The notes under the pieces were generated by a model that ran no database searches, was not told the DNA's origin, and saw only the letters and a program-made list of their open reading frames with translations. From assembly GCF_004923315.1 (NCBI RefSeq), contig NZ_CP039650.1:1699501-1763500 (forward strand): a stretch of 64,000 bases of DNA. The letters run 5' to 3'. Source of the DNA: Azospirillum sp. TSA2s. Its GTDB lineage: Bacteria > Pseudomonadota > Alphaproteobacteria > Azospirillales > Azospirillaceae. Every line of letters begins with the position of its first letter. The stretch's first letter is position 1. Both the position numbers and the translations under genes were made by a program. Positions 33,027 through 51,252 of the stretch are shown here, piece after piece.

Positions 33027-33461
33027 ATGGCGAAGAAAATCGTCGGTTACATCAAGCTGCAGGTTCCGGCCGGCAAGGCGAACCCGTCGCCGCCCATCGG
33101 CCCGGCGCTCGGTCAGCGCGGCCTGAACATCATGGAGTTCTGCAAGGCGTTCAACGCCAAGACGGCGGACCTGGAAGTCGGCATGCCGATTCCCGTGGTC
33201 ATCACCGCCTACGGCGACCGCACCTTCACCTTCGTGACCAAGACCCCGCCGGTCAGCTACTTCCTCAAGAAGGCTTCGGGCAAGGACAAGGGCTCGACGA
33301 CCCCCGGCAAGGGCGGTTTCGTCGGCCAGGTCACGACCTCGCAGATCCGCGAGATCGCCCAGAAGAAGATGGTCGACCTGAACGCGCACGACGTCGAAGC
33401 CGCCGCGACCATGATCGCCGGTTCCGCCCGCTCGATGGGCCTCGAAGTGGTGGAGGGCTGA
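33027..33461 (+). CDS. rplK: 50S ribosomal protein L11
   Basis: 144 residues. L11 binds the GTPase-associated centre of 23S rRNA. The proline-rich N-terminal domain shows GKANPSPPIGPALGQRGLNI, and the C-terminal RNA-binding domain ends SARSMGLEVVEG. AGGAGG stands about 10 bases before the ATG. It precedes rplA by four bases. Confidence 0.98.
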   Translation: MAKKIVGYIKLQVPAGKANPSPPIGPALGQRGLNIMEFCKAFNAKTADLEVGMPIPVVITAYGDRTFTFVTKTPPVSYFLKKASGKDKGSTTPGKGGFVGQVTTSQIREIAQKKMVDLNAHDVEAAATMIAGSARSMGLEVVEG

Positions 33462-33465
33462 TCCT

Positions 33466-34179
33466 ATGGCGAAGCTGGGCAAGCGTCTGACCGACGCCTA
33501 CAAGAGCGTCAACCGCGACAACTTCTACTCGCTGGAAGAGGCCGTCACCCTGGTCAAGGGTGCCGCCAAGGCCAAGTTCGACGAGACCATCGAAATCGCG
33601 ATGAACCTCGGCATCGATCCGCGCCACGCCGACCAGATGGTCCGCGGCGTCGTGAACCTGCCGAACGGCACCGGCAAGACCGTCCGCGTGGCGGTGTTCG
33701 CCCGTGGCGCCAAGGTCGATGAGGCTCTGGCCGCCGGCGCCGACGTGGTCGGCGGCGACGATCTCGCCGAACAGATCCTGGCCGGCAACATCAACTTCGA
33801 CCGCTGCATCGCCTCGCCCGACATGATGGGCGTGGTCGGCAAGCTCGGTAAGGTGCTCGGCCCGCGCGGCCTGATGCCGAACCCGAAGCTGGGCACCGTG
33901 ACCCCCGACGTGGCCGGCGCCGTCAAGGCCGCCAAGGCCGGCGCGGTGGAGTTCCGTGCGGAGAAGACCGGTATCGTCCACGCCGGCGTCGGCAAGGTCA
34001 GCTTCTCGGAAGAGGCGCTGGTCCAGAACATCCGCGCCTTCGTCGATGCCATCACCCGTGCCAAGCCGACCGGCGCCAAGGGCCAGTACCTGCTGAAGGT
34101 CTCGCTCTCGTCGACGATGGGCCCGGGCCTGAAGCTCGATCTCACCAGCGTGTCGGCTGCGGCCGGCGCCGCGGCGTAA
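33466..34179 (+). CDS. rplA: 50S ribosomal protein L1
   Basis: A 237-residue protein of the L1 stalk that helps release deacylated tRNA. Family blocks include GSGKTVRVAVFA-like NGTGKTVRVAVFARG and VLGPRGLMPNPKLGTVTPD. In E. coli L1 represses its own operon by binding near the rplK start; whether this holds here is not visible. Coupled to rplK with a four-base gap. Confidence 0.98.
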   Translation: MAKLGKRLTDAYKSVNRDNFYSLEEAVTLVKGAAKAKFDETIEIAMNLGIDPRHADQMVRGVVNLPNGTGKTVRVAVFARGAKVDEALAAGADVVGGDDLAEQILAGNINFDRCIASPDMMGVVGKLGKVLGPRGLMPNPKLGTVTPDVAGAVKAAKAGAVEFRAEKTGIVHAGVGKVSFSEEALVQNIRAFVDAITRAKPTGAKGQYLLKVSLSSTMGPGLKLDLTSVSAAAGAAA

Positions 34180-34485
34180 TCGACCGTCTTTCGCCGCCGG
34201 TGCCTTCGGGTGCCGGTGGCGACCGGGTGGATGATCCAAGGGGGCCTGCCTCTGCGGAACGCCCACCCACCCCTGTCCGAGACCGCAGGTGTCCGCCCCT
34301 TCTCCGGAAGGTGAGGGCTTAAAATTCACCGGCGCAGACAGGAGTTGAACCCGTTGACCATTCCGGATCCCGTCAAGGCGGGACCACCGGATCAGGAACG
34401 GCTTGAACTTCTGGGACAGGTTCGCCGGACCTCCGGCCCGCAAGGGCAGGGGGTTCATGTAAACCTCTGTGCAAGGAGGCGATCC
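34180..34485 (+). promoter_or_regulatory. rplJ (L10) leader region
   Basis: A 306-base gap between rplA and rplJ without a gene. It opens with a 13-pair hairpin closed by a TTCG tetraloop (34192-34221) and contains several further GC-rich stems. In many bacteria this position holds the L10 leader, to which L10-(L12) binds to repress rplJL. The frame is open from 34345, but the true L10 start is the GTG at 34486. The regulatory role is inferred from position and structure. Confidence 0.6.
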
Positions 34486-35007
34486 GTGGATCGTACACAA
34501 AAAGAAGCGACGATCGCGGCTCTGCAATCGAAGCTCCAGGACACGGGCCTGGTGGTGGTCACCCACCATCTGGGCCTGACGGTGAAGGAAGTCACCGACC
34601 TGCGTGCGAAGGTTCGGGCTGCTGGCGCCAGCTTCAAAGTGACGAAGAACCGGCTCGCCCGTCGTTCCCTTCAGGGGACGCAGTTCGAAGGTCTGGACGG
34701 TCTCTTCAAGGGACCGACGGCGATCGCCTTCTCGAAGGATCCCGTTGCGGCTGCCAAGGTGGTGGCCGACTACGCGAAGACCAACGAGAAGCTCAAGATC
34801 GTCGGCGCCAGCCTCGGCACCCAGATTCTGGACGCGGAGGGGGTCAAGGCCCTCGCCTCGCTCCCGTCGCTGGACGAACTGCGTGGCCGCCTCGTGGGCA
34901 TGATCCAGACCCCGGCGACCCGTATCGCCGGTGTTCTCCAGGCTCCGGGTGGCCAGGTCGCCCGCGTGCTTGCCGCCTACGCGAAGAAGGACGACGAGGC
35001 AGCCTGA
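34486..35007 (+). CDS. rplJ: 50S ribosomal protein L10
   Basis: 173 residues; forms the base of the L7/L12 stalk. The start is GTG at 34486, with AAGGAGG at about 34473-34479, and gives the standard start VDRTQKEATIAALQSKLQ. Conserved features include KVTKNRLARRSLQGT and the C-terminal helix that binds L12 dimers. It precedes rplL by 73 bases. Confidence 0.97.
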   Translation: MDRTQKEATIAALQSKLQDTGLVVVTHHLGLTVKEVTDLRAKVRAAGASFKVTKNRLARRSLQGTQFEGLDGLFKGPTAIAFSKDPVAAAKVVADYAKTNEKLKIVGASLGTQILDAEGVKALASLPSLDELRGRLVGMIQTPATRIAGVLQAPGGQVARVLAAYAKKDDEAA

Positions 35008-35080
35008 GCTGGCCCGCAAGGCCGGCTCGACTCACTCGTTTTTTTCCATCCCCAGAACTCAAGTCGTTTGGAGTAGTAAC

Positions 35081-35458
35081 ATGGCTGATCTGCAGAAGCT
35101 CGTCGACGATCTGTCGGCCCTGACCGTCCTGGAAGCCGCCGAGCTGTCGAAGCTCCTCGAAGAGAAGTGGGGCGTCTCCGCCGCCGCTCCGGTGGCCGTT
35201 GCCGCCGCTGGCCCGGCCGCTGCCGCTGCCGCTCCGGCCGAAGAGCAGACCGAGTTCACGGTGATCCTCGCCGATGCCGGCGACAAGAAGATCAACGTGA
35301 TTAAGGAAGTCCGTGCGATCACCGGCCTGGGCCTGAAGGAAGCCAAGGACCTGGTCGAGGGCGCTCCGAAGCCGGTCAAGGAAGGCGCCACGAAGGACGA
35401 GGCCGCCAAGATCAAGAAGCAGCTTGAAGAGGCCGGCGCCAAGGTCGATATTAAGTAA
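35081..35458 (+). CDS. rplL: 50S ribosomal protein L7/L12
   Basis: 125 residues. The N-terminal dimerisation domain is followed by an Ala-rich hinge (APVAVAAAGPAAAAAAP at about 36-52) and the C-terminal domain with INVIKEVRAITGLGLKEAKD, which recruits translation GTPases. Multiple copies bind L10 on the ribosome. Followed by a 248-base gap before rpoB. Confidence 0.98.
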   Translation: MADLQKLVDDLSALTVLEAAELSKLLEEKWGVSAAAPVAVAAAGPAAAAAAPAEEQTEFTVILADAGDKKINVIKEVRAITGLGLKEAKDLVEGAPKPVKEGATKDEAAKIKKQLEEAGAKVDIK

Positions 35459-35549
35459 GACCTTGTTGCGTTACGGATCATACAGTTCCACGCCGGACGG
35501 CGGTCGGTTCCCCAGGGAACCTGCCGCCGCACGGCGTTTTCTGCCTTCC

Positions 35550-35580
35550 GCCGGACCGGGCTTGCCCGGCCCGGCTCTTT
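35550..35580 (+). terminator. Attenuator-like hairpin between rplL and rpoB
   Basis: GCCGGACCGG (35550-35559) pairs with CCGGCCCGGC (35566-35575) with one mismatch, followed by TCTTT. The T run is short, so partial read-through into rpoB is expected. Such a partial attenuator in the rplL-rpoB gap is known from E. coli and would give more ribosomal protein than polymerase. Confidence 0.55.
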
Positions 35581-35706
35581 CCGTCCCCATCATGGGGATG
35601 GCCCGCGCGGGCGCCCTCGGGACCGGTCGACACCAGTCGGCTTGATCCTGCGGTCGGTTGAACGGTCGGTATAACGCGCATCACGTACAGACGTTTGGGG
35701 ACATCC

Positions 35707-39900
<4,194 letters not shown>

Positions 39901-39919
39901 GCCGATTTGACGTGACCAA

Positions 39920-39951
39920 ACCCCGGAACGGTGCGAGCACCGCTCCGGGGT
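39920..39951 (+). other. Hairpin in rpoB-rpoC gap
   Basis: ACCCCGGA-A-CGGTGC pairs with GCACCG-C-TCCGGGGT around a two-base loop. No T run follows, so it is not a terminator; an mRNA processing or stability role is possible. Confidence 0.55.
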
Positions 39952-40000
39952 CATGCACTGCCCTTAACCGACAACGCGGCGATGCCAGCGGGAGACGGTC

Positions 40001-44173
<4,173 letters not shown>

Positions 44174-44197
44174 TCTGTCGGGCCGATTGAGTAGGGA

Positions 44198-44231
44198 GGG
44201 GGCGCGTTCCGCAAGGGACGCGCCCCTTTTC
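44198..44231 (+). terminator. Rho-independent terminator after rpoC
   Basis: GGGGCGCGT pairs with ACGCGCCCC (plus a short inner stem) around GCAA, followed by four T and a further T-rich tail. Confidence 0.88.
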
Positions 44232-44282
44232 TTTCGGCGCGCCGGTCGTCACGACGTGCGTTCCGAAGGCGCAAGACCGTTC

Positions 44283-44311
44283 TTGACTCTCCGTTGGCCT
44301 TTCCCTAAAGT
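44283..44311 (+). promoter_or_regulatory. str operon promoter (rpsL-rpsG-fusA-tuf)
   Basis: TTGACT at 44283-44288, a 17-base spacer and TAAAGT at 44306-44311 make a strong sigma-70-type promoter. Transcription would start near 44318, about 180 bases before rpsL. Confidence 0.7.
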
Positions 44312-44495
44312 CCGCGAACTTCAAAGGACACCGGGGCTCTCCGTGTGTCCGCTTGAATCCACCGATCCCGCCGATCGGAGTCCTCCGGTCGGCTTTCGCT
44401 CATTCAGCCCGCTCGGAACGGCAACGTTTCGCAGGCGGGCTTTTGCTTCGTCCGGCTCGTCCGGCCGAGTGATCTTGAAGGGATGAAGGGCAGAT

Positions 44496-44867
44496 ATGCC
44501 GACGATCAACCAGTTGATCCGTAAGCCGCGCGAGCCGTTGGCCGCGCGCAACAAGGTTCCCGCGATGGAGGCTTGCCCGCAGAAGCGTGGCGTCTGCACT
44601 CGCGTTTACACCACCACCCCGAAGAAGCCGAACTCGGCGCTCCGTAAGGTCGCCCGCGTTCGTCTGACGAACGGCTTCGAGGTGACGAGCTACATCCCTG
44701 GTGAGGGCCACAACCTCCAGGAACACTCGGTGGTCATGATCCGCGGCGGTCGTGTGAAGGATCTTCCCGGCGTTCGCTATCACATCATTCGCGGCACGCT
44801 GGATACCCAGGGCGTCAAGGATCGTAAGCAGCGTCGTTCGAAGTACGGCGCGAAGCGTCCGAAGTAA
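44496..44867 (+). CDS. rpsL: 30S ribosomal protein S12
   Basis: 123 residues. S12 lies in the decoding centre and controls accuracy. The streptomycin-related positions appear wild type: TTPKKPNSALRKVARVRLTN holds the lysine near 43, and GGRVKDLPGVRYH holds the lysine near 88. The start MPTINQLIRKPRE is standard. First gene of the str operon, 12 bases before rpsG. Confidence 0.98.
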   Translation: MPTINQLIRKPREPLAARNKVPAMEACPQKRGVCTRVYTTTPKKPNSALRKVARVRLTNGFEVTSYIPGEGHNLQEHSVVMIRGGRVKDLPGVRYHIIRGTLDTQGVKDRKQRRSKYGAKRPK

Positions 44868-44879
44868 GGAGAACTCACG

Positions 44880-45350
44880 ATGTCCCGTCGTCATCGCGCC
44901 GAGAAGCGTGAAGTCCTGCCGGACGCCAAGTACGGCGACCGCGTCCTGACGAAGTTCATGAACTGCCTGATGCTGGACGGCAAGAAGTCGGCCGCCGAAG
45001 GCATCGTCTACGGCGCGCTGGGCCGTATCGAGGTCAAGACCAAGAACGACCCCGTTCAGGTCTTCCACGATGCCCTCGCCAACGTGAAGCCGCACCTGGA
45101 AGTCCGCAGCCGCCGCGTTGGTGGTGCGACCTATCAGGTTCCGGTCGAGGTCCGTTCGGACCGCGCCCAGGCTCTCGCCATCCGTTGGCTGATCAGCGCC
45201 GCCCGCGCCCGCTCGGAAAACACCATGACCGAGCGTCTGTCGGGTGAGTTGCTCGATGCTGCCAGCCAGCGCGGCACCGCCGTGAAGAAGCGCGAAGATA
45301 CGCACCGCATGGCGGAAGCCAACAAGGCGTTCTCGCACTACCGCTGGTAA
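44880..45350 (+). CDS. rpsG: 30S ribosomal protein S7
   Basis: 156 residues, normal for the family. S7 nucleates assembly of the 30S head and contacts tRNA in the E site. Conserved sequence includes MSRRHRAEKREVLPDAKYGD and the C-terminal HRMAEANKAFSHYRW. AAGGAG precedes the ATG. In E. coli S7 represses this operon; not testable here. Confidence 0.98.
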   Translation: MSRRHRAEKREVLPDAKYGDRVLTKFMNCLMLDGKKSAAEGIVYGALGRIEVKTKNDPVQVFHDALANVKPHLEVRSRRVGGATYQVPVEVRSDRAQALAIRWLISAARARSENTMTERLSGELLDAASQRGTAVKKREDTHRMAEANKAFSHYRW

Positions 45351-45377
45351 GGTTCACGCCTGTCCTGGTGATTTTGC

Positions 45378-47450
45378 ATGCCCCGTTCGCACGCCCTCGA
45401 CCGTTACCGCAACATCGGCATCATGGCTCACATTGATGCCGGCAAAACGACGACGACCGAGCGCATCCTGTTCTATACCGGCAAGTCCTATCGCATGGGC
45501 GAGGTCAATGATGGCACTGCCGTCATGGATTGGATGGAGCAGGAGCAGGAACGGGGCATCACCATCACCTCGGCGGCAACGACCTGTTTCTGGCGCGATC
45601 ACCGCATCAACATCATCGACACGCCCGGCCACGTGGATTTCACCATCGAGGTCGAGCGGTCCTTGCGTGTCCTGGATGGCGCCGTTGCCATCTTCGACGC
45701 GGTTGCGGGTGTCGAGCCCCAGACCGAGACCGTGTGGCGGCAGGCCGACAAGTACGGCGTGCCGCGCATGGCCTTCGTCAATAAGATGGACCGCGTCGGC
45801 GCCGATTTCGACCGCTGTGTCGCCATGATGGCCGACCGGCTGGGCGTCAAGCCGCTGGTCCTGCAGCTTCCCATCGGCGTTGAGGCCGGCTTTTCCGGCG
45901 TCGTCGATCTGGTCGCCATGCGCGCCACGATCTGGAAGGCCGAAACGCTCGGCGCCGAGTTCGAACATACCGACATTCCCGAGACTCTGGCCGGACCGGC
46001 CGCAAGCGCCCGTCAGGCGCTGCTGGAGGCCGTGCTCGATCTCGATGAGGCGGCCATGGCCGCCTACCTGGAGCGCGGCGAGGAGCCTGCGCCCGATGCC
46101 CTGCGCGCGCTGATCCGCAAGGGCACGATCTCCAATGCCGTTGTCCCCGTGCTCTGCGGATCGGCCTTCCGCAACAAGGGCATCCAGCCGATGCTCGACG
46201 CGGTGGTCCACTATCTGCCTGCGCCGAACGACATCGGTGCGGTGACGGGCCATGCCGTCGGTGGCGACCGCTCGGAGGAACGCGCGGCCAACGACAGCGC
46301 GCCGTTCTCGGGCCTCGCCTTCAAGGTGATGAACGATCCCTATGTCGGGACGCTCACCTTCTGCCGCATCTATTCCGGCACCGCGAGCGTCGGCGATTCG
46401 CTGCTCAACCCGGTGAAGGGGGAGCGCGAGAAGATCGGCCGCATGCTGTTGATGCATGCCAACAGCCGCGAGGACATCGAGCACGCCCACACCGGCGACA
46501 TCGTGGCCTTCGCCGGGCTGGAGCACACTGCCACCGGCGACACGCTCTGCGACCCGGCCAAGCCCATCGTGCTGGAACGCCTTGACGTCCCGGAGCCGGT
46601 GATCGAAATCGTGGTCGAGCCGCGCACCGACGCCGACCACGAGAAGATGGCGGCGGCGCTGAATCGTTTGGGCCACGAGGATCCCTCGCTGCAGGTCTCG
46701 GTCGACCGTGAAAGCGGCCAGACGGTCATTCGCGGCATGGGCGAGCTGCATCTGGACGTCATTGTCGACCGCATGAAGCGCGAGTTCCGCGTCGATGCCG
46801 CCGTTGGGACACCCAAGGTCGCCTACCGCGAGACCGTGCTGCGTGCGGCAGAGATCGACCATGTCCATGCGCGCCAGACCGGCGACCGCGCCCAATTCGC
46901 GCGTGTGACCCTGAAGCTGGAGGCCCTCGACCGCGGCGCAGGCTTCGTGTTCGAGAACCGTGCCGCCGGGTTGCCGCGCGAGTTCGTCGCCGGCGTGCAG
47001 AAGGGGCTGGAGGCCGCGAAGGACAGCGGCGTCGTTGCCGGTTACCCGGTGGTGGACGTCAAGGTGACCCTGACCGGCGGCGAGGCGCACGACGTCGACT
47101 CCTCGCCGCTTGCCTTCGAACTGGCGGCGCGGACCGCTTTCCGCGAAGCCATGACAAAAGCCGCTCCGGCGCTGTTGGAACCGCTGATGCGGGTCGAAAT
47201 CATCACGCCGGACGACTATATGGGCGACGTCATCGGCGACCTGAACGGTCGCCGCGGACAGATCACCGGCATGGACCAGCGCGGGAACGCGCAAATCGTC
47301 ACGGGACTGGTTCCCTTGGCGGCCATGTTCGGCTATGTGAACTCCCTGCGCTCCATGAGTCAGGGCCGCGCGCAGTACAGCATGCAGTTCGACCATTATG
47401 AGCCGGTGCCACAGGCCATCGCGGACGGCGTCCGCGCCAAGGTGGCCTGA
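45378..47450 (+). CDS. fusA: Elongation factor G
   Basis: A 690-residue GTPase that drives translocation on the ribosome. G1 AHIDAGKT is near residues 17-24, G2 RGITIT, G3 DTPGHVDF, and G4 NKMD; domains II-V follow, with FVAGVQKGLEAA and a standard C-terminal SMSQGRAQYSMQFDHYEPVP. Start ATG at 45378; the ribosome binding site is weak, so translation may be coupled to rpsG, 27 bases upstream. Confidence 0.98.
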   Translation: MPRSHALDRYRNIGIMAHIDAGKTTTTERILFYTGKSYRMGEVNDGTAVMDWMEQEQERGITITSAATTCFWRDHRINIIDTPGHVDFTIEVERSLRVLDGAVAIFDAVAGVEPQTETVWRQADKYGVPRMAFVNKMDRVGADFDRCVAMMADRLGVKPLVLQLPIGVEAGFSGVVDLVAMRATIWKAETLGAEFEHTDIPETLAGPAASARQALLEAVLDLDEAAMAAYLERGEEPAPDALRALIRKGTISNAVVPVLCGSAFRNKGIQPMLDAVVHYLPAPNDIGAVTGHAVGGDRSEERAANDSAPFSGLAFKVMNDPYVGTLTFCRIYSGTASVGDSLLNPVKGEREKIGRMLLMHANSREDIEHAHTGDIVAFAGLEHTATGDTLCDPAKPIVLERLDVPEPVIEIVVEPRTDADHEKMAAALNRLGHEDPSLQVSVDRESGQTVIRGMGELHLDVIVDRMKREFRVDAAVGTPKVAYRETVLRAAEIDHVHARQTGDRAQFARVTLKLEALDRGAGFVFENRAAGLPREFVAGVQKGLEAAKDSGVVAGYPVVDVKVTLTGGEAHDVDSSPLAFELAARTAFREAMTKAAPALLEPLMRVEIITPDDYMGDVIGDLNGRRGQITGMDQRGNAQIVTGLVPLAAMFGYVNSLRSMSQGRAQYSMQFDHYEPVPQAIADGVRAKVA

Positions 47451-47488
47451 AGACCGCTGGAACGATTGAGAAACGGAGAGACCACCCC

Positions 47489-48679
<1,191 letters not shown>

Positions 48680-48686
48680 TGACCAT

Positions 48687-48755
48687 CCGACGGTCGCCGC
48701 AGGGTGACCGTCGGAGGGAAGGGTAGGGCGGCGGGGAACTATCCCGCCGCCGGTT
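48687..48755 (+). terminator. Double hairpin ending the str operon
   Basis: Hairpin one pairs CCGACGGTC (48687-48695) with GACCGTCGG (48706-48714). Hairpin two pairs GGCGGCGGG (48727-48735) with CCCGCCGCC (48743-48751), followed by GGTTGTC. Both lack a clean T run, so termination may be partial or factor-assisted. Confidence 0.5.
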
Positions 48756-48883
48756 GTCAGAGACGGGCCGTCTTCTCCGCGCAAGCAGGGTGGGCGGTCC
48801 GCCCGGTTCTAGCCATCGGGCGTCGGCATTCGGGTCCGTCCGCCTGTCGATCCAGCTTCCTCCGACCGGGGGGAGATTCAGGA

Positions 48884-48912
48884 TTGACACGCGGGCGCTG
48901 AACGCCTAGAGA
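48884..48912 (+). promoter_or_regulatory. S10 operon promoter
   Basis: Consensus TTGACA at 48884-48889, exactly 17 bases, then TAGAGA at 48907-48912. Transcription would start near 48919, giving a leader of about 300 bases before rpsJ. Confidence 0.75.
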
Positions 48913-48979
48913 TTACGCCCTCTGGATTTTGGGTTGGTGGTAGGCAGCTTCGGCCTAGACGCAGCCCGAGACGAACGGC

Positions 48980-49060
48980 ACGGCGCGCCTCCCAATGAGG
49001 CGCGCCGTCTGCTGAACGGAACATCCCCTTCGGGCATCCGCCGCGGGGGATGTTCCTTTT
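48980..49060 (+). promoter_or_regulatory. Structured S10 leader with terminator-like hairpin
   Basis: An 11-pair hairpin (48980-48990 with 48998-49008, loop CCCAATG) is followed by a second 11-pair hairpin (49018-49028 with 49046-49056) ending in TTTTC. The second looks like an intrinsic terminator placed inside the leader, about 160 bases before rpsJ, as in attenuation control. In gammaproteobacteria the S10 leader is regulated by L4; the alphaproteobacterial equivalent is not something I can assign. Confidence 0.7.
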
Positions 49061-49216
49061 CGTATCGGCCCGTCGCATCGGTCACAGTGTCGCCCGTCGG
49101 CCCCGCTTCGGTGGTTCGGCGCGCGGCCTTGCGCTGTCGGCGAAGCCCCAAAGCAGCTCGTGGAGTTCCGGTGACGCGTCCGCGTCATCGCTAGAAGGTG
49201 CAAGGGACGTTTGGAC

Positions 49217-49525
<309 letters not shown>

Positions 49526-49585
49526 TTTTGGTTGGTAAGGGACCTCTCCGGTAAGCGGATGTCCCTGGTCAGGAGATAAAGAACA

Positions 49586-50296
49586 ATGCGATCCGGTTTG
49601 ATCGCGCAGAAGGTCGGCATGACCCGCGTCTTCACGGACGACGGCCAGCATGTTCCGGTCACTGTGCTGAAAGTCGACAGCTGCCAGGTCGTCGCCGTTC
49701 GCACCGAGGAAAAGGATGGCTACACCGCCGTCCAGCTCGGCGCGGGCGCCATCAAGGTCAAGAACGTCAACAAGCCTGAGCGTGGGCATTTCGCCAAGGC
49801 GCGCGTGGAACCGAAGCGCAAGCTGGTCGAGTTCCGCGTCGATGCCGATGCCCTGATCGAGGTCGGTGCCGAGCTGTCGGCCGCCCACTTCGTCGCCGGC
49901 CAGTTCGTCGACGTCACCGGCACCTCCATCGGCAAGGGCTTTGCCGGTGCGATGAAGCGCTGGAACTTCGGTGGTCTGCGCGCCACGCACGGCGTGTCGG
50001 TGTCGCACCGTTCGCACGGTTCGACGGGTAACCGTCAGGACCCCGGCAAGGTCTTCAAGAACAAGAAGATGGCCGGTCATCTCGGTGACGAGCGGGTCAC
50101 GGTCCTGAACCTGCAGGTCGTCGCCGTCGACGAAGCCCGTGGTCTGATCATGCTCAAGGGTGCCGTCCCCGGCGCCGAGGGCGGTTGGCTGCGCATCCGT
50201 GACGCCGTCAAGAAGAAGGCTCCGGAAGGCCTGCCCTTCCCGGCCGGCATCAAGTCTGCTCCGGCGGCGGAAGCCCCGGCCGAGACGCAGGAGTGA
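49586..50296 (+). CDS. rplC: 50S ribosomal protein L3
   Basis: 236 residues; an early assembly protein near the peptidyl transferase centre. It begins MRSGLIAQKVGMTRVFTDDG and has the conserved loop HRSHGSTGNRQDPGKVFKNK, whose glutamine is a known methylation site in E. coli. A C-terminal Ala/Glu-rich extension ends EAPAETQE. AGGAG precedes the ATG. Confidence 0.98.
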   Translation: MRSGLIAQKVGMTRVFTDDGQHVPVTVLKVDSCQVVAVRTEEKDGYTAVQLGAGAIKVKNVNKPERGHFAKARVEPKRKLVEFRVDADALIEVGAELSAAHFVAGQFVDVTGTSIGKGFAGAMKRWNFGGLRATHGVSVSHRSHGSTGNRQDPGKVFKNKKMAGHLGDERVTVLNLQVVAVDEARGLIMLKGAVPGAEGGWLRIRDAVKKKAPEGLPFPAGIKSAPAAEAPAETQE

Positions 50297-50301
50297 GCGC
50301 C

Positions 50302-50922
50302 ATGAAGGCCACGATCAAGAACCTGAACAACGAAGCCGTCGGCGAGATCGAGCTGTCGGACGCCGTGTTCGGCCTGCCGACCCGCACCGACCTGCTGGCC
50401 CGCATGGTGAACTGGCAGCTGGCCAAGCGCCGCTCCGGTAACCACAAGACCAAGGGCATCAGCGAGATCAGCGGCACGACCAAGAAGCCCTATGGGCAGA
50501 AGGGCACCGGCCGGGCTCGTCAGGGCTCCATCCGTTCGCCGCAGTTCCGCGGCGGTGCGACCATCTTCGGGCCGGTGGTGCGTTCGCATGCCCACGACCT
50601 GACCAAGAAGGTCCGCAAGCTGGCGCTCAAGACCGCCCTGTCGGCCAAGGCCGCCGAGGGCAAGCTGATCGTCCTGGAGGCTGCGGCCGCCGAGACGCAC
50701 AAGACCAAGGAACTGGCGGCCCGTCTCGCCACCCTCGGCCTGACTTCGGCGCTGATCATCGATGGCTCGAACCTGGACGAGAACTTCGCCAAGGCTTCGC
50801 GCAACATCCCGCTGATCGACGTGCTGCCGGAGCAGGGTGCCAACGTCTACGACATTCTCCGCCGCGACACGCTGGTCCTGACCCGCAACGCGGTCGAGCA
50901 ACTGGAGGCTCGCCTGAAATGA
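50302..50922 (+). CDS. rplD: 50S ribosomal protein L4
   Basis: 206 residues; lines the nascent-peptide tunnel through its extended loop (YGQKGTGRARQGSIRSPQFR). Start ATG at 50302, with AGGAG nine bases upstream. A GTG at 50293 overlapping the rplC stop is in frame but too close to the Shine-Dalgarno. In E. coli L4 represses the S10 operon. Its stop overlaps rplW by four bases. Confidence 0.97.
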   Translation: MKATIKNLNNEAVGEIELSDAVFGLPTRTDLLARMVNWQLAKRRSGNHKTKGISEISGTTKKPYGQKGTGRARQGSIRSPQFRGGATIFGPVVRSHAHDLTKKVRKLALKTALSAKAAEGKLIVLEAAAAETHKTKELAARLATLGLTSALIIDGSNLDENFAKASRNIPLIDVLPEQGANVYDILRRDTLVLTRNAVEQLEARLK

Positions 50923-51236
50923 GCAAGCAGTCGAAACCTGCGGTGAGCCAGGAGCGGATGTACGACCTGATCCTCGCTCCCGTCATCACCGAGAAGTCGA
51001 CGTTGGTGTCGGAGCACAACCAGGTCACGTTCCGCGTGCCGCTCACGGCCTCCAAGCCGGAGATCAAGGCCGCCGTTGAAGGTCTCTTCAACGTCAAGGT
51101 GACTGCGGTCAACACCCTGGTTTCCAAGGGCAAGACCAAGCGGTTCCGCGGCACCATCGGCCGTCGCTCGGACTTCAAGAAGGCCGTCGTCACCCTCGCC
51201 GAGGGTAACAAGATCGACGTGACCACGGGCATCTGA
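50919..51236 (+). CDS. rplW: 50S ribosomal protein L23
   Basis: 105 residues. L23 sits at the tunnel exit and docks trigger factor and the signal recognition particle. Conserved ILAPVITEKSTLVSEHNQVT and KTKRFRGTIGRRSDFKKA are present. The ATG overlaps the rplD stop, indicating coupled translation. Confidence 0.98.
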   Translation: MSKQSKPAVSQERMYDLILAPVITEKSTLVSEHNQVTFRVPLTASKPEIKAAVEGLFNVKVTAVNTLVSKGKTKRFRGTIGRRSDFKKAVVTLAEGNKIDVTTGI

Positions 51237-51252
51237 GCGGGAGTGTGATCCG

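Larger units (their letters stand above)
44174..44495. other. rpoC-rpsL intergenic region
   Basis: About 320 bases. It holds the rpoC terminator (44198-44231) and the str operon promoter (44283-44311), followed by a leader of about 180 bases with a T-rich stretch near 44440. No gene. Confidence 0.6.
48680..49216. other. tuf-rpsJ intergenic region
   Basis: About 540 bases. In order it holds two GC-rich hairpins ending the str operon (48687-48751), the S10 operon promoter (48884-48912) and a structured leader of about 300 bases with two further hairpins (48980-49008 and 49018-49060). No protein gene. Confidence 0.65.

Noticed and set aside
35695..35706. TTG start for rpoB giving four extra residues
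   Set aside because: The ATG at 35707 is the conserved start, and no Shine-Dalgarno favours the TTG.
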